DNA of 64,000 nucleotides from Bacteroidales bacterium (GCA_024400455.1 JAKSMU010000009.1:60437-124436); one strand, 5' to 3'. Shown: positions 35,401-44,529, counted from the first letter of the stretch. Notes: generated by a model from the letters alone, not told the origin. Translations and numbers: made by a program.

Positions 35401-36979
35401 CAGAGTACAAGGTTTCGGCATCGGCGACTTTTCCATCACCGGATCCATCAACAAGCCTAATGTCAGCGGTCAACTCAAAATCGAAGACGGCGGTTGCGAG
35501 GTCGACTTCCTAAAGACATTCTACACCTTTAGCCCAACCATTAGCATCGACAACGAGTCCATCGATTTTGGCGGCATGGTCCTCACCGACACCTTAGGCA
35601 ACACCGCCCGTGTAGTCGGTGACATCAAGCACAACCATTTCAAGGATTTTTACATTGACCTGTCGCTGCTGCCGAACAATTTCCTCGCCATGGCAACCAC
35701 CATCAAGGACAGTCCATCGTATTTCGGGACCGCCATTGCCGACGGAATCGTCAACGTCAGAGGTCCGTTCAACGACCTCAAACTGAGAATCAAGGCGCTG
35801 AGCAAAACAGGCACTAAAATCACCATTCCTTTAAACAGCACCTCCACGGTGAAAGACAACGACTTCATTGTTTTCGTCAACCGGAACGAAACGGGCGAAG
35901 GCGAAGAAGAGACCACTGAAGAACAACCGAAGAAAATCAAGAGCAATTTCGATATCAGCCTTGACATTGATGTCACCAACGACGCAAGAATCAAGATTCT
36001 CCTGCCAAGCGACATCGGATCACTCGACGCAGCCGGCTCGGGCAATATCAAGATTGGCACCAATTCGTCAGGCGACTTCACCCTCTTCGGCGACTACCTC
36101 ATCGACAACGGAAAACTGCAAATCAACTACAACAACATCATCAGCAAGAACCTCAAGTTGCAAAAGGGCGGCACGATTTCATGGACCGGCGATCCACTCA
36201 AGGGAACCATGGATGTGACCGGCGTTTATTCCACCACCTCCACCCTCAGTTCGCTCGGCGTTCTTGTCGACAGCACCTCTTCCGGCTTCAACAACGTCAA
36301 TGTCGACTGCCTCATTCACCTCACCAACTCGCTTCTGAACCCCAGCGTTTCGTTCGGTGTCAGGTTCCCCAACACATCCGAAGACACCCAACAGGCCATT
36401 TTCGCCATTCTCGACACCACCAACCAGTCGGTAATGACCCAGCAAGCGCTCTCGCTGCTCATTCTCAACTCATTCACCAATGTGCAGTCGGAATCAAGCT
36501 TCACCAGCAATTCAGCCTACCTCGATGTGATTACCAATCAACTCACCAACTGGGTCTCGCAAATCAGCCAGAATTTCGACATGGGCATCCACTACAAACC
36601 CGGCGACGACCTATCGAACGAGCAACTGCAAATCGCCATGAAGACTCAACTCTTCAACGACCGCCTCACCGTCGAGACCAACTTCGGCATGATTAACCCA
36701 ACAAACACAGCCTCAAGCAACGCTTCGAACATCGTAGGCGAGTTCGACCTATATTGGAAAATCAGCAAGGACGGCAAGCTGCAAGCCCATGCCTACAACC
36801 ACTCAAACAGCAACAACTATTACTACAATTACACCTTCGATAAACTTTCGCCCTATACACAAGGCCTCGGTATCTCATACAGCCACAGCTTCAACAGGAT
36901 AAGAGACATTTTCAAGAAAAAGCGCATCTTGGTTCCCGAGCGTCCCGTCAACGGCAAAACAGAACAACAAAAACAATAG
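32423..36979 (+). CDS. tamB: Translocation and assembly module TamB-like protein
   Basis: About 1518 aa, AsmA-like giant of the envelope. One N-terminal transmembrane helix (IIHSILILIMVILSAITTLF), then a long beta-taco repeat region of alternating 'DLNLDFNGLADF' type strands, and the TamB/DUF490 C-terminus (RIKILLPSDIGSLDAAGSGN, GTISWTGDPLKGTMDVTGVY, LLILNSFTNVQSESSF). TamB bridges the inner and outer membrane and is linked to phospholipid transport and outer-membrane protein assembly. Start is uncertain: ATG 32423 is the only in-frame ATG before the transmembrane helix, but it lies 22 bp inside the divergent tsaD. No in-frame ATG lies between. The next gene starts 3 bp after its stop. Confidence 0.88.
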   Translation: MPKIYSFIAKIWRVKIIKKKIIHSILILIMVILSAITTLFIAIQDPITQKFAARIAGGYLSEKTGAEIKIGKLYISPDFNIHISDFYIKDLNDNYLAKVGNLKAKLFIQDLINGKIHLGKVELKDTEANLIKYQGTDAYNFQFIADAFASETPKSKSNSTSEIHIDRVVLNNISFQLWNQDRANPQKTIDNMMDYAHLDLDYIDLDAKDIAIIGDSIHADIKSLSASEMCGFQIKSMQGIANVSQSGIRVDSLKIQTNNSQFHLDLHMLYSGYDDISAFVDSVYFDTRIYPTDIMLSDIGAFASVMYTMPDLVHFETVFSGPIEHFKVDDLDISFGNETHFTGNMSMHPLDFDDGFHTLHIDKMHYSYDDLVNFHIPGNTVTIPIPETLKGMERGSIRFNFEGSYNDFIADANVTSGIGDVIANFRMDHKNQGKAAFAGHVIAQRIDIGTFANISDIVGSIDLDAEIAGETKSNGTMQLDIDGEAYNADLLDNTIDQIKLNGRLSDKQFKGIISIKDPKLNLDFNGLADFNNSKLPHADFSAVIAKADLRSLNIIKDSKEALLSTKITADLTGFDLDQLEGSLSIDDTHFTYKGATHDMDHLDANIVNDNLMQRRININCDFFTYEMAGLMDFKTMPLAFKTYLDNYADIPKYHEDIQKYLKQKNRKEQDFFVQLNINDPNPITELLLPKLQISKNTTFNGTFTSRNNMLSMTLRSKTVKYGDIIINDFEYKHFTTPRSSNARISIEDLVFRDSTEYDKTRLGLENIVFENWLQNDSIFSHLTWKDEESIVHNSADINTAFVPTEHGGHLNIRPSQMLINDSTWFISPDNFINFEDQSIEIRRFDLSNNAQHFSLDGFVPMNANDTINATFSKFNISTFDLIFKGLGFNIDGIIDGTAQVSDIKGSPSILANLTINELGLNKEVLGNASINSHWNNENNSIFLDAALDNHNKQTFRLNGSYYTLDPDNSLDFKLSLDSLGLDIINPFVQGIVSRVQGFGIGDFSITGSINKPNVSGQLKIEDGGCEVDFLKTFYTFSPTISIDNESIDFGGMVLTDTLGNTARVVGDIKHNHFKDFYIDLSLLPNNFLAMATTIKDSPSYFGTAIADGIVNVRGPFNDLKLRIKALSKTGTKITIPLNSTSTVKDNDFIVFVNRNETGEGEEETTEEQPKKIKSNFDISLDIDVTNDARIKILLPSDIGSLDAAGSGNIKIGTNSSGDFTLFGDYLIDNGKLQINYNNIISKNLKLQKGGTISWTGDPLKGTMDVTGVYSTTSTLSSLGVLVDSTSSGFNNVNVDCLIHLTNSLLNPSVSFGVRFPNTSEDTQQAIFAILDTTNQSVMTQQALSLLILNSFTNVQSESSFTSNSAYLDVITNQLTNWVSQISQNFDMGIHYKPGDDLSNEQLQIAMKTQLFNDRLTVETNFGMINPTNTASSNASNIVGEFDLYWKISKDGKLQAHAYNHSNSNNYYYNYTFDKLSPYTQGLGISYSHSFNRIRDIFKKKRILVPERPVNGKTEQQKQ
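32469..32476 (-). promoter_or_regulatory. -7 promoter box for tsaD
   Basis: TAATTTTG on the minus strand, 23 bp before ATG 32445. It lies inside the 5' coding part of tamB. Confidence 0.55.
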
Positions 36980-36982
36980 TTT

Positions 36983-39900
36983 ATGGGAAAACAGACTAAA
37001 AACTTCAAGGTTTTCCAAGCCTCTGCCGGCTCTGGAAAAACCTACACCATCATCAAGGAATACCTGAGCCTTTGCCTGAGAAGCGCAAACAGCGTAAACA
37101 ATTTCCGCAACATTCTGGCTATTACCTTCACCAACGCTTCGGCTAACGACATGAAGGACAAGATAATAAAGAATCTGAAGGAAATCATCGGCAGCAGCGA
37201 AGTGAAAGATAACACCATGGAAGCCGACCTTATCAAGGAATTAGGCATTTTGGACGAAGAATTGAAGCATAATGCGCAACTGCTTCTCACTCAAATCATT
37301 CATGATTACAGCAGTTTTTGCGTCAGCACCATCGATGCCTTTGTGCAGAAGATCTCGCGCTCATTTGCCCACGATTTGGGTCTGCCATCGCAATATTCCG
37401 TCAGCATCGATGAAGACGAGGTCGTCGACACAGTTGTTGCCAATCTCGGAATGCAAATCAACGACGACAACAAGTTTCTGGTCGCCATTCTGAAAAACTT
37501 CATCAACAATCAGTTTGACAAGGAAGAGAAATTCGATTTGTCCTCAAAGCTCGCTGAATTTGCCAAGAAACTTTTATCAGAAAAAGCATATAACCGTTAC
37601 GAAACCAACACAATAGATTCAGAAAACAGTTATCAGCAAGCCGACAGATTTTTGAAAGACAAGACCGAACCATTCATTACTTTGGTCGAAAATTTCATTA
37701 ATACATTTGATGCTTTTGTCAGCCGATATGGATTGCAAACTGATGATTTCAGCTATACTAGCAAAGGACTTCCGGCATTCATCAACAAGTTGAAATCCAA
37801 GACATTCGACGCTATTGGAAGCAATGCACAAAAGGTGATTGACGGTAAAAAATGGCATTCCGAAAATGCAGAAAACCGATTTGGAACTGAAGAACTCAAC
37901 ACAATTGGCGACGAACTTATGGATTTCCTGCCACAATTTGCCAAAGACTACAAAAATGGGTTAGCCGAATACCTTTTCTACAATTCGCAGCGCGAACTTC
38001 TTTATTTATATGCCTTACGCACGCAAATCCGCGGCGAAATGGAAAAACTGACCGAAGATGAAGACATCGTTCACATTTCGGAGTTCAACAAACTCATTTC
38101 AAGCGTTTTAGGCGATTTCTCAGTCCCATTCATTTACGAAAGAATCGGCGAAAAATACAAACACATTTTCATTGACGAATTTCAGGACACCTCGATTTTG
38201 CAATGGCAAAACCTTATTCCAATGATCGACAACGGATTAGCCAGCGGCAATATGAGCATGATTGTCGGCGATGGCAAGCAATCCATCTACCGTTTCCGCA
38301 GTGGCGAAGTCGAACAGATTGTCAAACTTCCTGAAATTCACGCACTTCCACAAGACGAGCGAAATGATGCTTTTGAGCATTACGAAGAAACGTTGACAAG
38401 CAATTTTTCCTTCAAAAATCTTGAATGTAATTACCGTTCGTTCAGCGAGATAGTAAACTTCAACAACGACTTTTTTGCCCAAACTATCAAATTTCTAAAG
38501 CCCGATTCACAGAAAGTCTATGCCGACAAGGACGAAAAACACCAAAAGGAAGTCCGTATTGAGCAGCAAGCCAAGAAAAACGGCCAAGGACTCGTTGAAA
38601 TCGACCTTTTCAGCAAGGACAGCGAAAAAGACTATTACCTCAGTCGAATCAAGGAAATCATCGATGAACTGACACAAAAAAGAGGCTACGAGCACAGCGA
38701 CATCTGCATTCTGACCCGAAAAACGGACACAGGTTCAATCATTGCCAACTATTTGAATGACAACGGAATACCAGTATTATCCAACGAATCAATTCTGCTG
38801 AAGTCATCCGACAAAGTGAGGCTCATCATCAGTACGCTACGATATCTGATTGAGGAAAGCAACAAAGCAGTGATTGCTGAAATACTTTATTATCACAGGA
38901 TTACACACAATCAAAACAAAAACGATTCACTCGACAATTGTTTCGATGCCGTTGCCGACATTGCCAATGGGAACACCGACATTGAAATCGTTCTCGGCAT
39001 TGGGGAGCCAAGATTGCTTCAGAAAACGCTTTCGCGTTCCACTTGCCTTTATGACCTATGTTCCTCATTGATGCGCATTTACGGTTTCGATTCCACAAGC
39101 GATTCCTTCCTGAATTACCTTTTGGACGAAATGTTCAACTGGCAAACCGCCGGAAAAGAAGGCATCATGGATTTCCTTGATTTCTGGAACAAAAAGAAAA
39201 ACAAGCTTGCCGTGAAATCCATCAGCGGCAATGCGGTCAGAATTATGACCATACACAAGTCTAAAGGATTGGAATTCAATGTGGTAATCTACCCCGAAGC
39301 CATCACCGACTTAGACATGAAATTCGGCGGCAGCAAAACCGTTGCTGAGACTTGGGTCACGCCGGAAAAATTGGGATTCGAAGCCATCCCGAACCTTGAC
39401 AAAGTGCTGTTCAAAATGACAAGCGAAGCAAAACTTGAAGGCAATAAAGCAGCGCAAATCTGTGAAAAAGAGGAAGAAAGCAACCGATTAGACAATTGTA
39501 ATTTGCTTTATGTCGCCTTCACCCGTCCCGTTGAAAGGCTTTATGTCTTGGCAAAAGCCGGAGCCGCTGAGAAAAAAACCAATGTCATTGAGGATTATCT
39601 GAAAAACCACGAGGATAAGATTAACCGCGACCTTACAATTGAAAAAAAGCGCAAAATCTACCAATTTGGCGATCCTGATTTCATTCACAAAGCGAAAAAC
39701 GAAGACAAATCCGAGAAGAAACAGATTTGCGAATCAAGCACAAGTGATTGGTTTTCAAAGATTCAGATTGACCCGACGCCAAGCATGTTCTGGATTTCGG
39801 AAAACGACAAGATGCAACCCAACGAATGGGGCGAACTGGTTCACGAAATTCTTTCCAACATTGAGACAAGCACCGACATCGACAAGGCTCTTCTCCCCTA

Positions 39901-40255
39901 TCTTTCCGATGGCTCCATTGATGAGGAAACCGCTAATTTGCTGAAGGACAAATTCGTACAGATTACGGAAAATCCGATTGTTAAGGAAGCATTTGGCCCG
40001 AAAGCCATTGTAAAAAACGAATGTGAAATCCTTTCCAACGGCGAAATCCTGCGCCCCGACCGCTTTGCCGAACTGCCCGACCGCATCCTCCTGCTCGATT
40101 ACAAGACCGGCAAAAAAGACCCCAAGCACCACCAGCAACTGAAGAACTACATTTCGGCCTTGCAAGGCATGGTTTCAAAACAAATTTCCGCATACCTTAT
40201 TTATTTGGGAGCGGATATTGAGGTGGAAGAAGTGGTTATGGATACCTTATTTTAA
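36983..40255 (+). CDS. RecB/AddA-like helicase-nuclease
   Basis: 1090 aa UvrD-type SF1A helicase with a C-terminal PD-(D/E)XK nuclease. Seen: Walker A FQASAGSGKTYTIIK, motif Ia ILAITFTNASANDMKDKI, Walker B IFIDEFQDTSILQWQ, motif IV/V/VI VRIMTIHKSKGLEFNVVIYP and LLYVAFTRPVERLYVLA, nuclease motifs EILRPDRFAELPDRILLLDY with YKTGK and QLKNYISAL. This matches the 'exonuclease V beta-like' protein that forms AddAB/RecBCD-type double-strand-break resection complexes in Bacteroidota. The usual AddB-like partner is not adjacent. It follows tamB by 3 bp, so translation is probably coupled. Confidence 0.9.
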   Translation: MGKQTKNFKVFQASAGSGKTYTIIKEYLSLCLRSANSVNNFRNILAITFTNASANDMKDKIIKNLKEIIGSSEVKDNTMEADLIKELGILDEELKHNAQLLLTQIIHDYSSFCVSTIDAFVQKISRSFAHDLGLPSQYSVSIDEDEVVDTVVANLGMQINDDNKFLVAILKNFINNQFDKEEKFDLSSKLAEFAKKLLSEKAYNRYETNTIDSENSYQQADRFLKDKTEPFITLVENFINTFDAFVSRYGLQTDDFSYTSKGLPAFINKLKSKTFDAIGSNAQKVIDGKKWHSENAENRFGTEELNTIGDELMDFLPQFAKDYKNGLAEYLFYNSQRELLYLYALRTQIRGEMEKLTEDEDIVHISEFNKLISSVLGDFSVPFIYERIGEKYKHIFIDEFQDTSILQWQNLIPMIDNGLASGNMSMIVGDGKQSIYRFRSGEVEQIVKLPEIHALPQDERNDAFEHYEETLTSNFSFKNLECNYRSFSEIVNFNNDFFAQTIKFLKPDSQKVYADKDEKHQKEVRIEQQAKKNGQGLVEIDLFSKDSEKDYYLSRIKEIIDELTQKRGYEHSDICILTRKTDTGSIIANYLNDNGIPVLSNESILLKSSDKVRLIISTLRYLIEESNKAVIAEILYYHRITHNQNKNDSLDNCFDAVADIANGNTDIEIVLGIGEPRLLQKTLSRSTCLYDLCSSLMRIYGFDSTSDSFLNYLLDEMFNWQTAGKEGIMDFLDFWNKKKNKLAVKSISGNAVRIMTIHKSKGLEFNVVIYPEAITDLDMKFGGSKTVAETWVTPEKLGFEAIPNLDKVLFKMTSEAKLEGNKAAQICEKEEESNRLDNCNLLYVAFTRPVERLYVLAKAGAAEKKTNVIEDYLKNHEDKINRDLTIEKKRKIYQFGDPDFIHKAKNEDKSEKKQICESSTSDWFSKIQIDPTPSMFWISENDKMQPNEWGELVHEILSNIETSTDIDKALLPYLSDGSIDEETANLLKDKFVQITENPIVKEAFGPKAIVKNECEILSNGEILRPDRFAELPDRILLLDYKTGKKDPKHHQQLKNYISALQGMVSKQISAYLIYLGADIEVEEVVMDTLF

Positions 40256-40348
40256 ATTAGTCTAAATCCAAACAACATTTTTACTACATTATAAACCAAC
40301 AATTTAATCCAATAGAAATTTAGAGATTTCCGTTTGGATTGAATTATT

Positions 40349-40356
40349 TATTTTTG
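40349..40356 (+). promoter_or_regulatory. Promoter of feoAB
   Basis: TATTTTTG, 27 bp before ATG 40384. A 9-bp inverted repeat AATCCAAAC (40265-40273) and GTTTGGATT (40332-40340) surrounds the -33 region. Confidence 0.6.
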
Positions 40357-40383
40357 CAGCCTAAACGAAGGATTAGGACAGAT

Positions 40384-42717
40384 ATGACTTTAGACAAACT
40401 CAACATCGGACAATGCGCTACGATTAAGGCCGTGGGAGGCGAAGGCTCAAACCGCCAGCATTTCCTCGACATGGGCATTATTCCCGATGCTGTGATAAAA
40501 ATAGTGAAATACGCCCCTATGGGCGACCCGATGGAAGTGCTCATTCACGGCTATTCGCTCACCTTGCGCAAAGCCGATGCCGCCCTAATCAAAGTCGAGC
40601 CGTGTGAAGAAAGGCAGGAAAAACCACAGACAAGCAGACCAAACCTTGACGAAACCGCACACCCAGGTTTCGGTGAAGAAGGAAAATATCACAGCAAGGA
40701 CCACGAAAATCCCTTGCCAAAAGGCTCACTACTCACCTTTGCCCTTGTCGGGCAGCAGAACAGCGGCAAGACTACCCTTTTCAACCGACTCACGGGAGCA
40801 TCGCAACATGCCGGCAATTTCCCAGGTGTTACCCTCGAGCGAATTGACGGCACCATTATCGGCCATCCCGACACCCAAGTCACTGATTTGCCAGGAATTT
40901 GCTCACTTTCTCCCTATACTTCCGAAGAAAGCCTCACCCGACAATTCATCCTTGAGGAAAAACCCAAGGCCATCATCAACATCATTGATGCCAACAACAT
41001 ACAGCATGGTCTTTTTCTCACCATGCAACTGATGGAATTGGATGCTCCTATGGTATTGGCACTCAACATGATGGATGAAATCCGAAACAATGGCGGCACC
41101 ATTCGCGTGAACCAGATGGAACAAATCCTAGGGTTGCCTGTCGTCCCGATTTCAGCGGCTAAAAACGAAGGCGTAGCCGAACTCATCGACCACGCCTTTC
41201 ACATTGCAAAATATCAGGAAAGACCTGCCCGTCAGGACTTTTGCAGCAAAGACGACCACAAAGGCGCCGTTCACCGCTGCCTTCACAGCATCATGCACCT
41301 CATCGAAGACCACGCCCAATGCGCCGACATTCCCATCCGTTTTGCAGCCTCAAAACTGATTGAAGGTGACGGATCCATTCTCAACGCATTGCAACTCTCA
41401 CAGAATGAAAAAGAAACGCTTGAACACCTGATTATCCAAATGGAGGAAGAACGCGGTTTGGACCGTGCTGCTGCCATGGCCGAAATGCGTTTTTCGTTCA
41501 TCAACAGGCTTTGCCAGCAAACCGTTGTCAAGCCCAAGGAAAGCAAGGAATACCAGCGAAGCCGCCGTATAGACCAATATCTGACAGGCAAATTCACCGC
41601 CATTCCAATTTTCCTATTGGTCATGTTTGCAGTGATTTGGCTTTCGATTGATGTCATAGGCGCGCCATTACAAGACATGTTAAGCAATGGCATTCAAGGA
41701 CTTGCCAATATTTGCGGCGATGCTTTGGCCAATTGGAACGTCCATCCAACCGTACAGGCATTGGTAGTGAAAGGCATTTTTGGCGGTGTTGGAAGCGTGC
41801 TGAGTTTTGTCCCGATTATCATCATCCTGTTTTTCTTTCTCAGCATTTTGGAAGACAGCGGTTACATGTCGCGCGTTGCTTTTGTCAGCGACAGTTTTTT
41901 GCGCAAGTTAGGTCTCACGGGACGCAGCATCATTCCGTTGCTTGTCGGTTTTGGTTGCTCCGTTCCCGCAGTCATGGCCACACGCTCCCTGTCGTCGGCA
42001 CACGACCGCTGGCGCACCATTCTGTTGATCCCGTTCATGAGCTGCTCGGCAAAAATTCCGATTTATGCGTTTTTCACCTCCATGTTCTTCCCACATCATG
42101 GCGGACTTGTCTTGATTTGTCTCTACCTGTTAGGCATCACCATAGGTTTACTTTCCGCTTTGATTTCCAAATGGTTAAACAAAAACAGCGAAGCCGCGCC
42201 ATTCGTCATGGAGATGCCGAATTACCGTCTGCCAAGTCCGAAAAACGTTGGACACCTTTTATGGGAAAAGACAAAAGACTTTATCCGGAATGCCTTCACC
42301 GTCATTTTCATTGCATCAATCGTCATTTGGTTTCTGCAGACATTCGATTTCCATTTCCACACGGTTGAAAACGGCGAAGGAAGCATTTTGGCAAGCATCG
42401 CCGGTCTCATCGCTCCGATTTTCAATCCATTAGGATTAGGCGAATGGCAAATCGTCACTTCTCTGATAAGTGGTTTCATTGCCAAGGAAAGTGTCGTTTC
42501 CACCATGCAAGTTCTGAATGGGACAGCCTTCATCACCACCTTGACAGCCATCCCGATGCTCGTTTTCTGCCTGCTTTACACGCCTTGCGTGGCAACCATT
42601 GCTTCCATCAAGCGTGAATTAGGCGGCAAATGGGCCTTTTACGTCGTTGTTTTCCAATGCGTTATTGCCTGGTTGGTCGCTTGGATTGCTTACTCAATTG
42701 CCGGAATCTTTATATGA
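40384..42717 (+). CDS. feoB: Ferrous iron transporter FeoA-FeoB fusion
   Basis: 777 aa. Residues 1-75 are an SH3-like FeoA domain (LGGQ-type start DKLNIGQCATIKAVGGEG, GYSLTLRKADA), a polar linker follows, then the FeoB G domain (G1 VGQQNSGKTTLFN, G2 NFPGVTLERI, G3 TDLPGIC, G4 LNMMDE) and the transmembrane transporter with two Gate domains (VPIIIILFFFLSILEDSGYM, VGFGCSVPAVMATRSL, LYTPCVATIASIKRELGGKW). It imports Fe(II) across the inner membrane under anaerobic or iron-poor conditions. The frame extends 15 codons upstream to 40339 but the -7 box lies inside that region, so ATG 40384 is used. A FeoA-FeoB fusion is characteristic for Bacteroidota. Confidence 0.97.
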   Translation: MTLDKLNIGQCATIKAVGGEGSNRQHFLDMGIIPDAVIKIVKYAPMGDPMEVLIHGYSLTLRKADAALIKVEPCEERQEKPQTSRPNLDETAHPGFGEEGKYHSKDHENPLPKGSLLTFALVGQQNSGKTTLFNRLTGASQHAGNFPGVTLERIDGTIIGHPDTQVTDLPGICSLSPYTSEESLTRQFILEEKPKAIINIIDANNIQHGLFLTMQLMELDAPMVLALNMMDEIRNNGGTIRVNQMEQILGLPVVPISAAKNEGVAELIDHAFHIAKYQERPARQDFCSKDDHKGAVHRCLHSIMHLIEDHAQCADIPIRFAASKLIEGDGSILNALQLSQNEKETLEHLIIQMEEERGLDRAAAMAEMRFSFINRLCQQTVVKPKESKEYQRSRRIDQYLTGKFTAIPIFLLVMFAVIWLSIDVIGAPLQDMLSNGIQGLANICGDALANWNVHPTVQALVVKGIFGGVGSVLSFVPIIIILFFFLSILEDSGYMSRVAFVSDSFLRKLGLTGRSIIPLLVGFGCSVPAVMATRSLSSAHDRWRTILLIPFMSCSAKIPIYAFFTSMFFPHHGGLVLICLYLLGITIGLLSALISKWLNKNSEAAPFVMEMPNYRLPSPKNVGHLLWEKTKDFIRNAFTVIFIASIVIWFLQTFDFHFHTVENGEGSILASIAGLIAPIFNPLGLGEWQIVTSLISGFIAKESVVSTMQVLNGTAFITTLTAIPMLVFCLLYTPCVATIASIKRELGGKWAFYVVVFQCVIAWLVAWIAYSIAGIFI

Positions 42718-42902
42718 ACGCTCCTACCCTCATCATACTCATCATCATTGTTGTCTTGGCTGTTTTCGCCGTGATTTTCATTCGGAAAAACAAAGCCAAT
42801 GGCGGCTGCGGAAGCAATTCGTGTTCAAGATGCAGCAATGCAGATTGTCCGTTGAAAAACAGTAGCAAACTCAATCGAAATACTCAGGATAATAATCCAT
42901 GA
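42714..42902 (+). CDS. FeoB-associated Cys-rich membrane protein
   Basis: 62 aa. The start codon overlaps the feoB stop (ATGA), so translation is coupled. One transmembrane helix (TLIILIIIVVLAVFAVIFI) is followed by a Cys-rich tail (GGCGSNSCSRCSNADCPLKN). This matches the small Cys-rich FeoB partner (FeoC-like or TIGR-type 'FeoB-associated') that may bind Fe or an Fe-S cluster and regulate FeoB. The 3' end overlaps the convergent small gene by 32 bp. Confidence 0.85.
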   Translation: MNAPTLIILIIIVVLAVFAVIFIRKNKANGGCGSNSCSRCSNADCPLKNSSKLNRNTQDNNP

Positions 42903-43155
42903 CGATGTCCTCAGGCCATTGCAAATCAGACTCTTCATCGCCTGCAACAGCGGTCAAGGCATCATGAATCAGATTGTATAGGTTTTCGTCAACGGACTTC
43001 AACATTTCCAAAGGCACTTCCGGGCCGCTGGTTTTGATGAAAAGCTTCAAGGTTTCGGCTTCCTTTTCAAACAATTCAATTGAAAATCTGTAAGTTCCAG
43101 TGCGGCGCTGCGCTTCGGGCAACAAACTGAATGTATAAGTCTGAGGTTGTAACAT
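42871..43155 (-). CDS. Small hypothetical protein
   Basis: 94 aa, soluble, mixed alpha/beta with an acidic C-terminus (EESDLQWPEDIVMDYYPEYF). N-terminal strands (QPQTYTFSLLPEAQRRTGTY, RFSIELFEKEAETLKLFIKT) look like a small beta domain. The promoter at 43175 and start ATG 43155 are clean. Not recognised. Confidence 0.65.
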   Translation of the reverse strand: MLQPQTYTFSLLPEAQRRTGTYRFSIELFEKEAETLKLFIKTSGPEVPLEMLKSVDENLYNLIHDALTAVAGDEESDLQWPEDIVMDYYPEYFD

Positions 43156-43174
43156 ATCCTTTGTTTTGAAGTCG

Positions 43175-43182
43175 CAAAATTA
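43175..43182 (-). promoter_or_regulatory. -7 promoter box for small hypothetical gene
   Basis: TAATTTTG on the minus strand, 19 bp before ATG 43155 and 12 bp before the stop of the neighbouring lipoprotein gene in transcription order. Confidence 0.5.
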
Positions 43183-43193
43183 CGCAATCCGAC

Positions 43194-44354
43194 TTAATTT
43201 TCATCCAGCCAATGGTAATATTTCGGCTGATAGCCTGTCCTCTTCCCCGTCAGACATTCAGGATGGAAGAAATAGATGAAATCGGCAAGCAAAATGTCAG
43301 GCTCAATCTGTGAGTTTTCAAAATAACCCACCTTGCGGATGTCGCACACAATGACTTTATGGTTTTTGCACGCATCGAAAAGCGGATAAATCGGGTTTTC
43401 ACGCTCCAAATCATTGTAAGTCATCGAAGCGGATGATGAGTTTGCAATGCGCCAAAAATCAGCATGTTGCGCTTTGGCAAGAATCGCTTCAGGGTCTAAG
43501 GGGAAACTTGCTGGCGAATCATTGTCTTTCCAAATGTAATCGGCACCAGCATCAGAAAAAAGTTTTGCAATGTAACTCTTGCCGCCCGCGATGTACCATT
43601 GTCCGTTGAAAGCCAAATCAGAGAATACAGATGGCCGTTCTGAAACATTGGAACAATTGTCTTTCAAGGCATTGTAATTCATTTCAATCGTATCGAACCA
43701 AGCATCGGCCTCATGCTGGCATCCCGATAACAAACCTATGACACGAATCCACTCGGCACGGCCTAAAGGCGTGTTTTCCAGATAATCGGCAAAAGGGAAA
43801 AGAACCGCATCACTGATTTTCAGATTATTCTGATTACCATCAAAATAAGGCGAATAAAGGATGATGTCGGGTTGCAACTGAATCAGTTTTTCGCAATCGA
43901 TGGCGGCCTCCGTGCCAAGGTCGCACATTTCACCTGATGCCAACATGGATTGCATAATGGAATCATGCACATAACGGCCTTCCAAAATGCCTTTCACGCG
44001 CCCGATTTCACCCAAACGCATGAAAACCGACCATTGCGTCGCCGAAAACGAAACGACGGATTGGACCGGTATTTTTACGGGTGTGATTCCCGCTGGCAGA
44101 GACGATGTGTACATCGTCTCTACGCTAGCGGAATCATTCACCAACGCAAACCGTCCCAAATATTCCGTTGAATCCCAAGGATTTCTGATTTCCACCAGAT
44201 GGCCGTATGGCGTTTCGTAAACCGCCACATTACGCGCATAACGCATTAGGTTTTCGCCTAAATCCTGTGCCGATGATTCCTGTGGTTTCTGCGGCGAAGC
44301 GCAAGAAACCAACAGGACGGTCAGCAAATTATATAGGATAGTTTTCAGTTTCAT
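43194..44354 (-). CDS. BtuF-like substrate-binding lipoprotein
   Basis: 386 aa. Lipoprotein signal (LYNLLTVLLVSC, Cys at about 18) and a class III periplasmic binding fold: RVKGILEGRYV, KLIQLQPDIILYSPYF, GQWYIAGGKSYIAKLFSDAG, and the C-terminal closing lobe (ANSSSASMTYNDLERENPIY). It is the family that captures Fe-siderophores, haem or B12 for ABC importers. Position in the B12-riboswitch operon suggests corrinoid; this is inference. Nucleotides 44098-44121 are a copy of the palindromic repeat, read in frame as SVETMYTSS. The start overlaps the CWC gene by 4 bp. Confidence 0.78.
   Translation of the reverse strand: MKLKTILYNLLTVLLVSCASPQKPQESSAQDLGENLMRYARNVAVYETPYGHLVEIRNPWDSTEYLGRFALVNDSASVETMYTSSLPAGITPVKIPVQSVVSFSATQWSVFMRLGEIGRVKGILEGRYVHDSIMQSMLASGEMCDLGTEAAIDCEKLIQLQPDIILYSPYFDGNQNNLKISDAVLFPFADYLENTPLGRAEWIRVIGLLSGCQHEADAWFDTIEMNYNALKDNCSNVSERPSVFSDLAFNGQWYIAGGKSYIAKLFSDAGADYIWKDNDSPASFPLDPEAILAKAQHADFWRIANSSSASMTYNDLERENPIYPLFDACKNHKVIVCDIRKVGYFENSQIEPDILLADFIYFFHPECLTGKRTGYQPKYYHWLDEN
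44096..44123. repeat. Palindromic repeat, copy B, inside coding sequence
   Basis: 13-2-13 layout; the central 24 nt (44098-44121) are a perfect inverted repeat with arm AGAGACGATGT. The right half continues as CTACG like copy C. It adds about nine residues to the BtuF-like lipoprotein. Confidence 0.75.
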
Positions 44355-44518
44355 TCTTCAGCGGCAATTTCTCTCAGACATGATTCACAAAGGCAATCAT
44401 TGAACTGCATTTTCAATTTGGCCTTTGCCACATCCGACAAATGGATTTTCGCACACCAGCAATCGGCAGTATGGACACATTCAAAGGTTTTGCCACAACG
44501 GGGACAGGATTTTTTCAT
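44351..44518 (-). CDS. Cysteine-rich CWC family protein
   Basis: 55 aa. The pattern CPRCGKTFEC, then DCWCAKIHLS, then CLCESCLREIAA is the CWC family signature: a small metal-binding protein often found beside transport or cobalamin genes. Start MKKSCPRC at ATG 44518; ATG 44536 and a TTG further up are in frame but run into the repeat cluster. ATGA overlap with the BtuF-like gene. Confidence 0.78.
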   Translation of the reverse strand: MKKSCPRCGKTFECVHTADCWCAKIHLSDVAKAKLKMQFNDCLCESCLREIAAEE

Positions 44519-44529
44519 GACTGAAGTGT

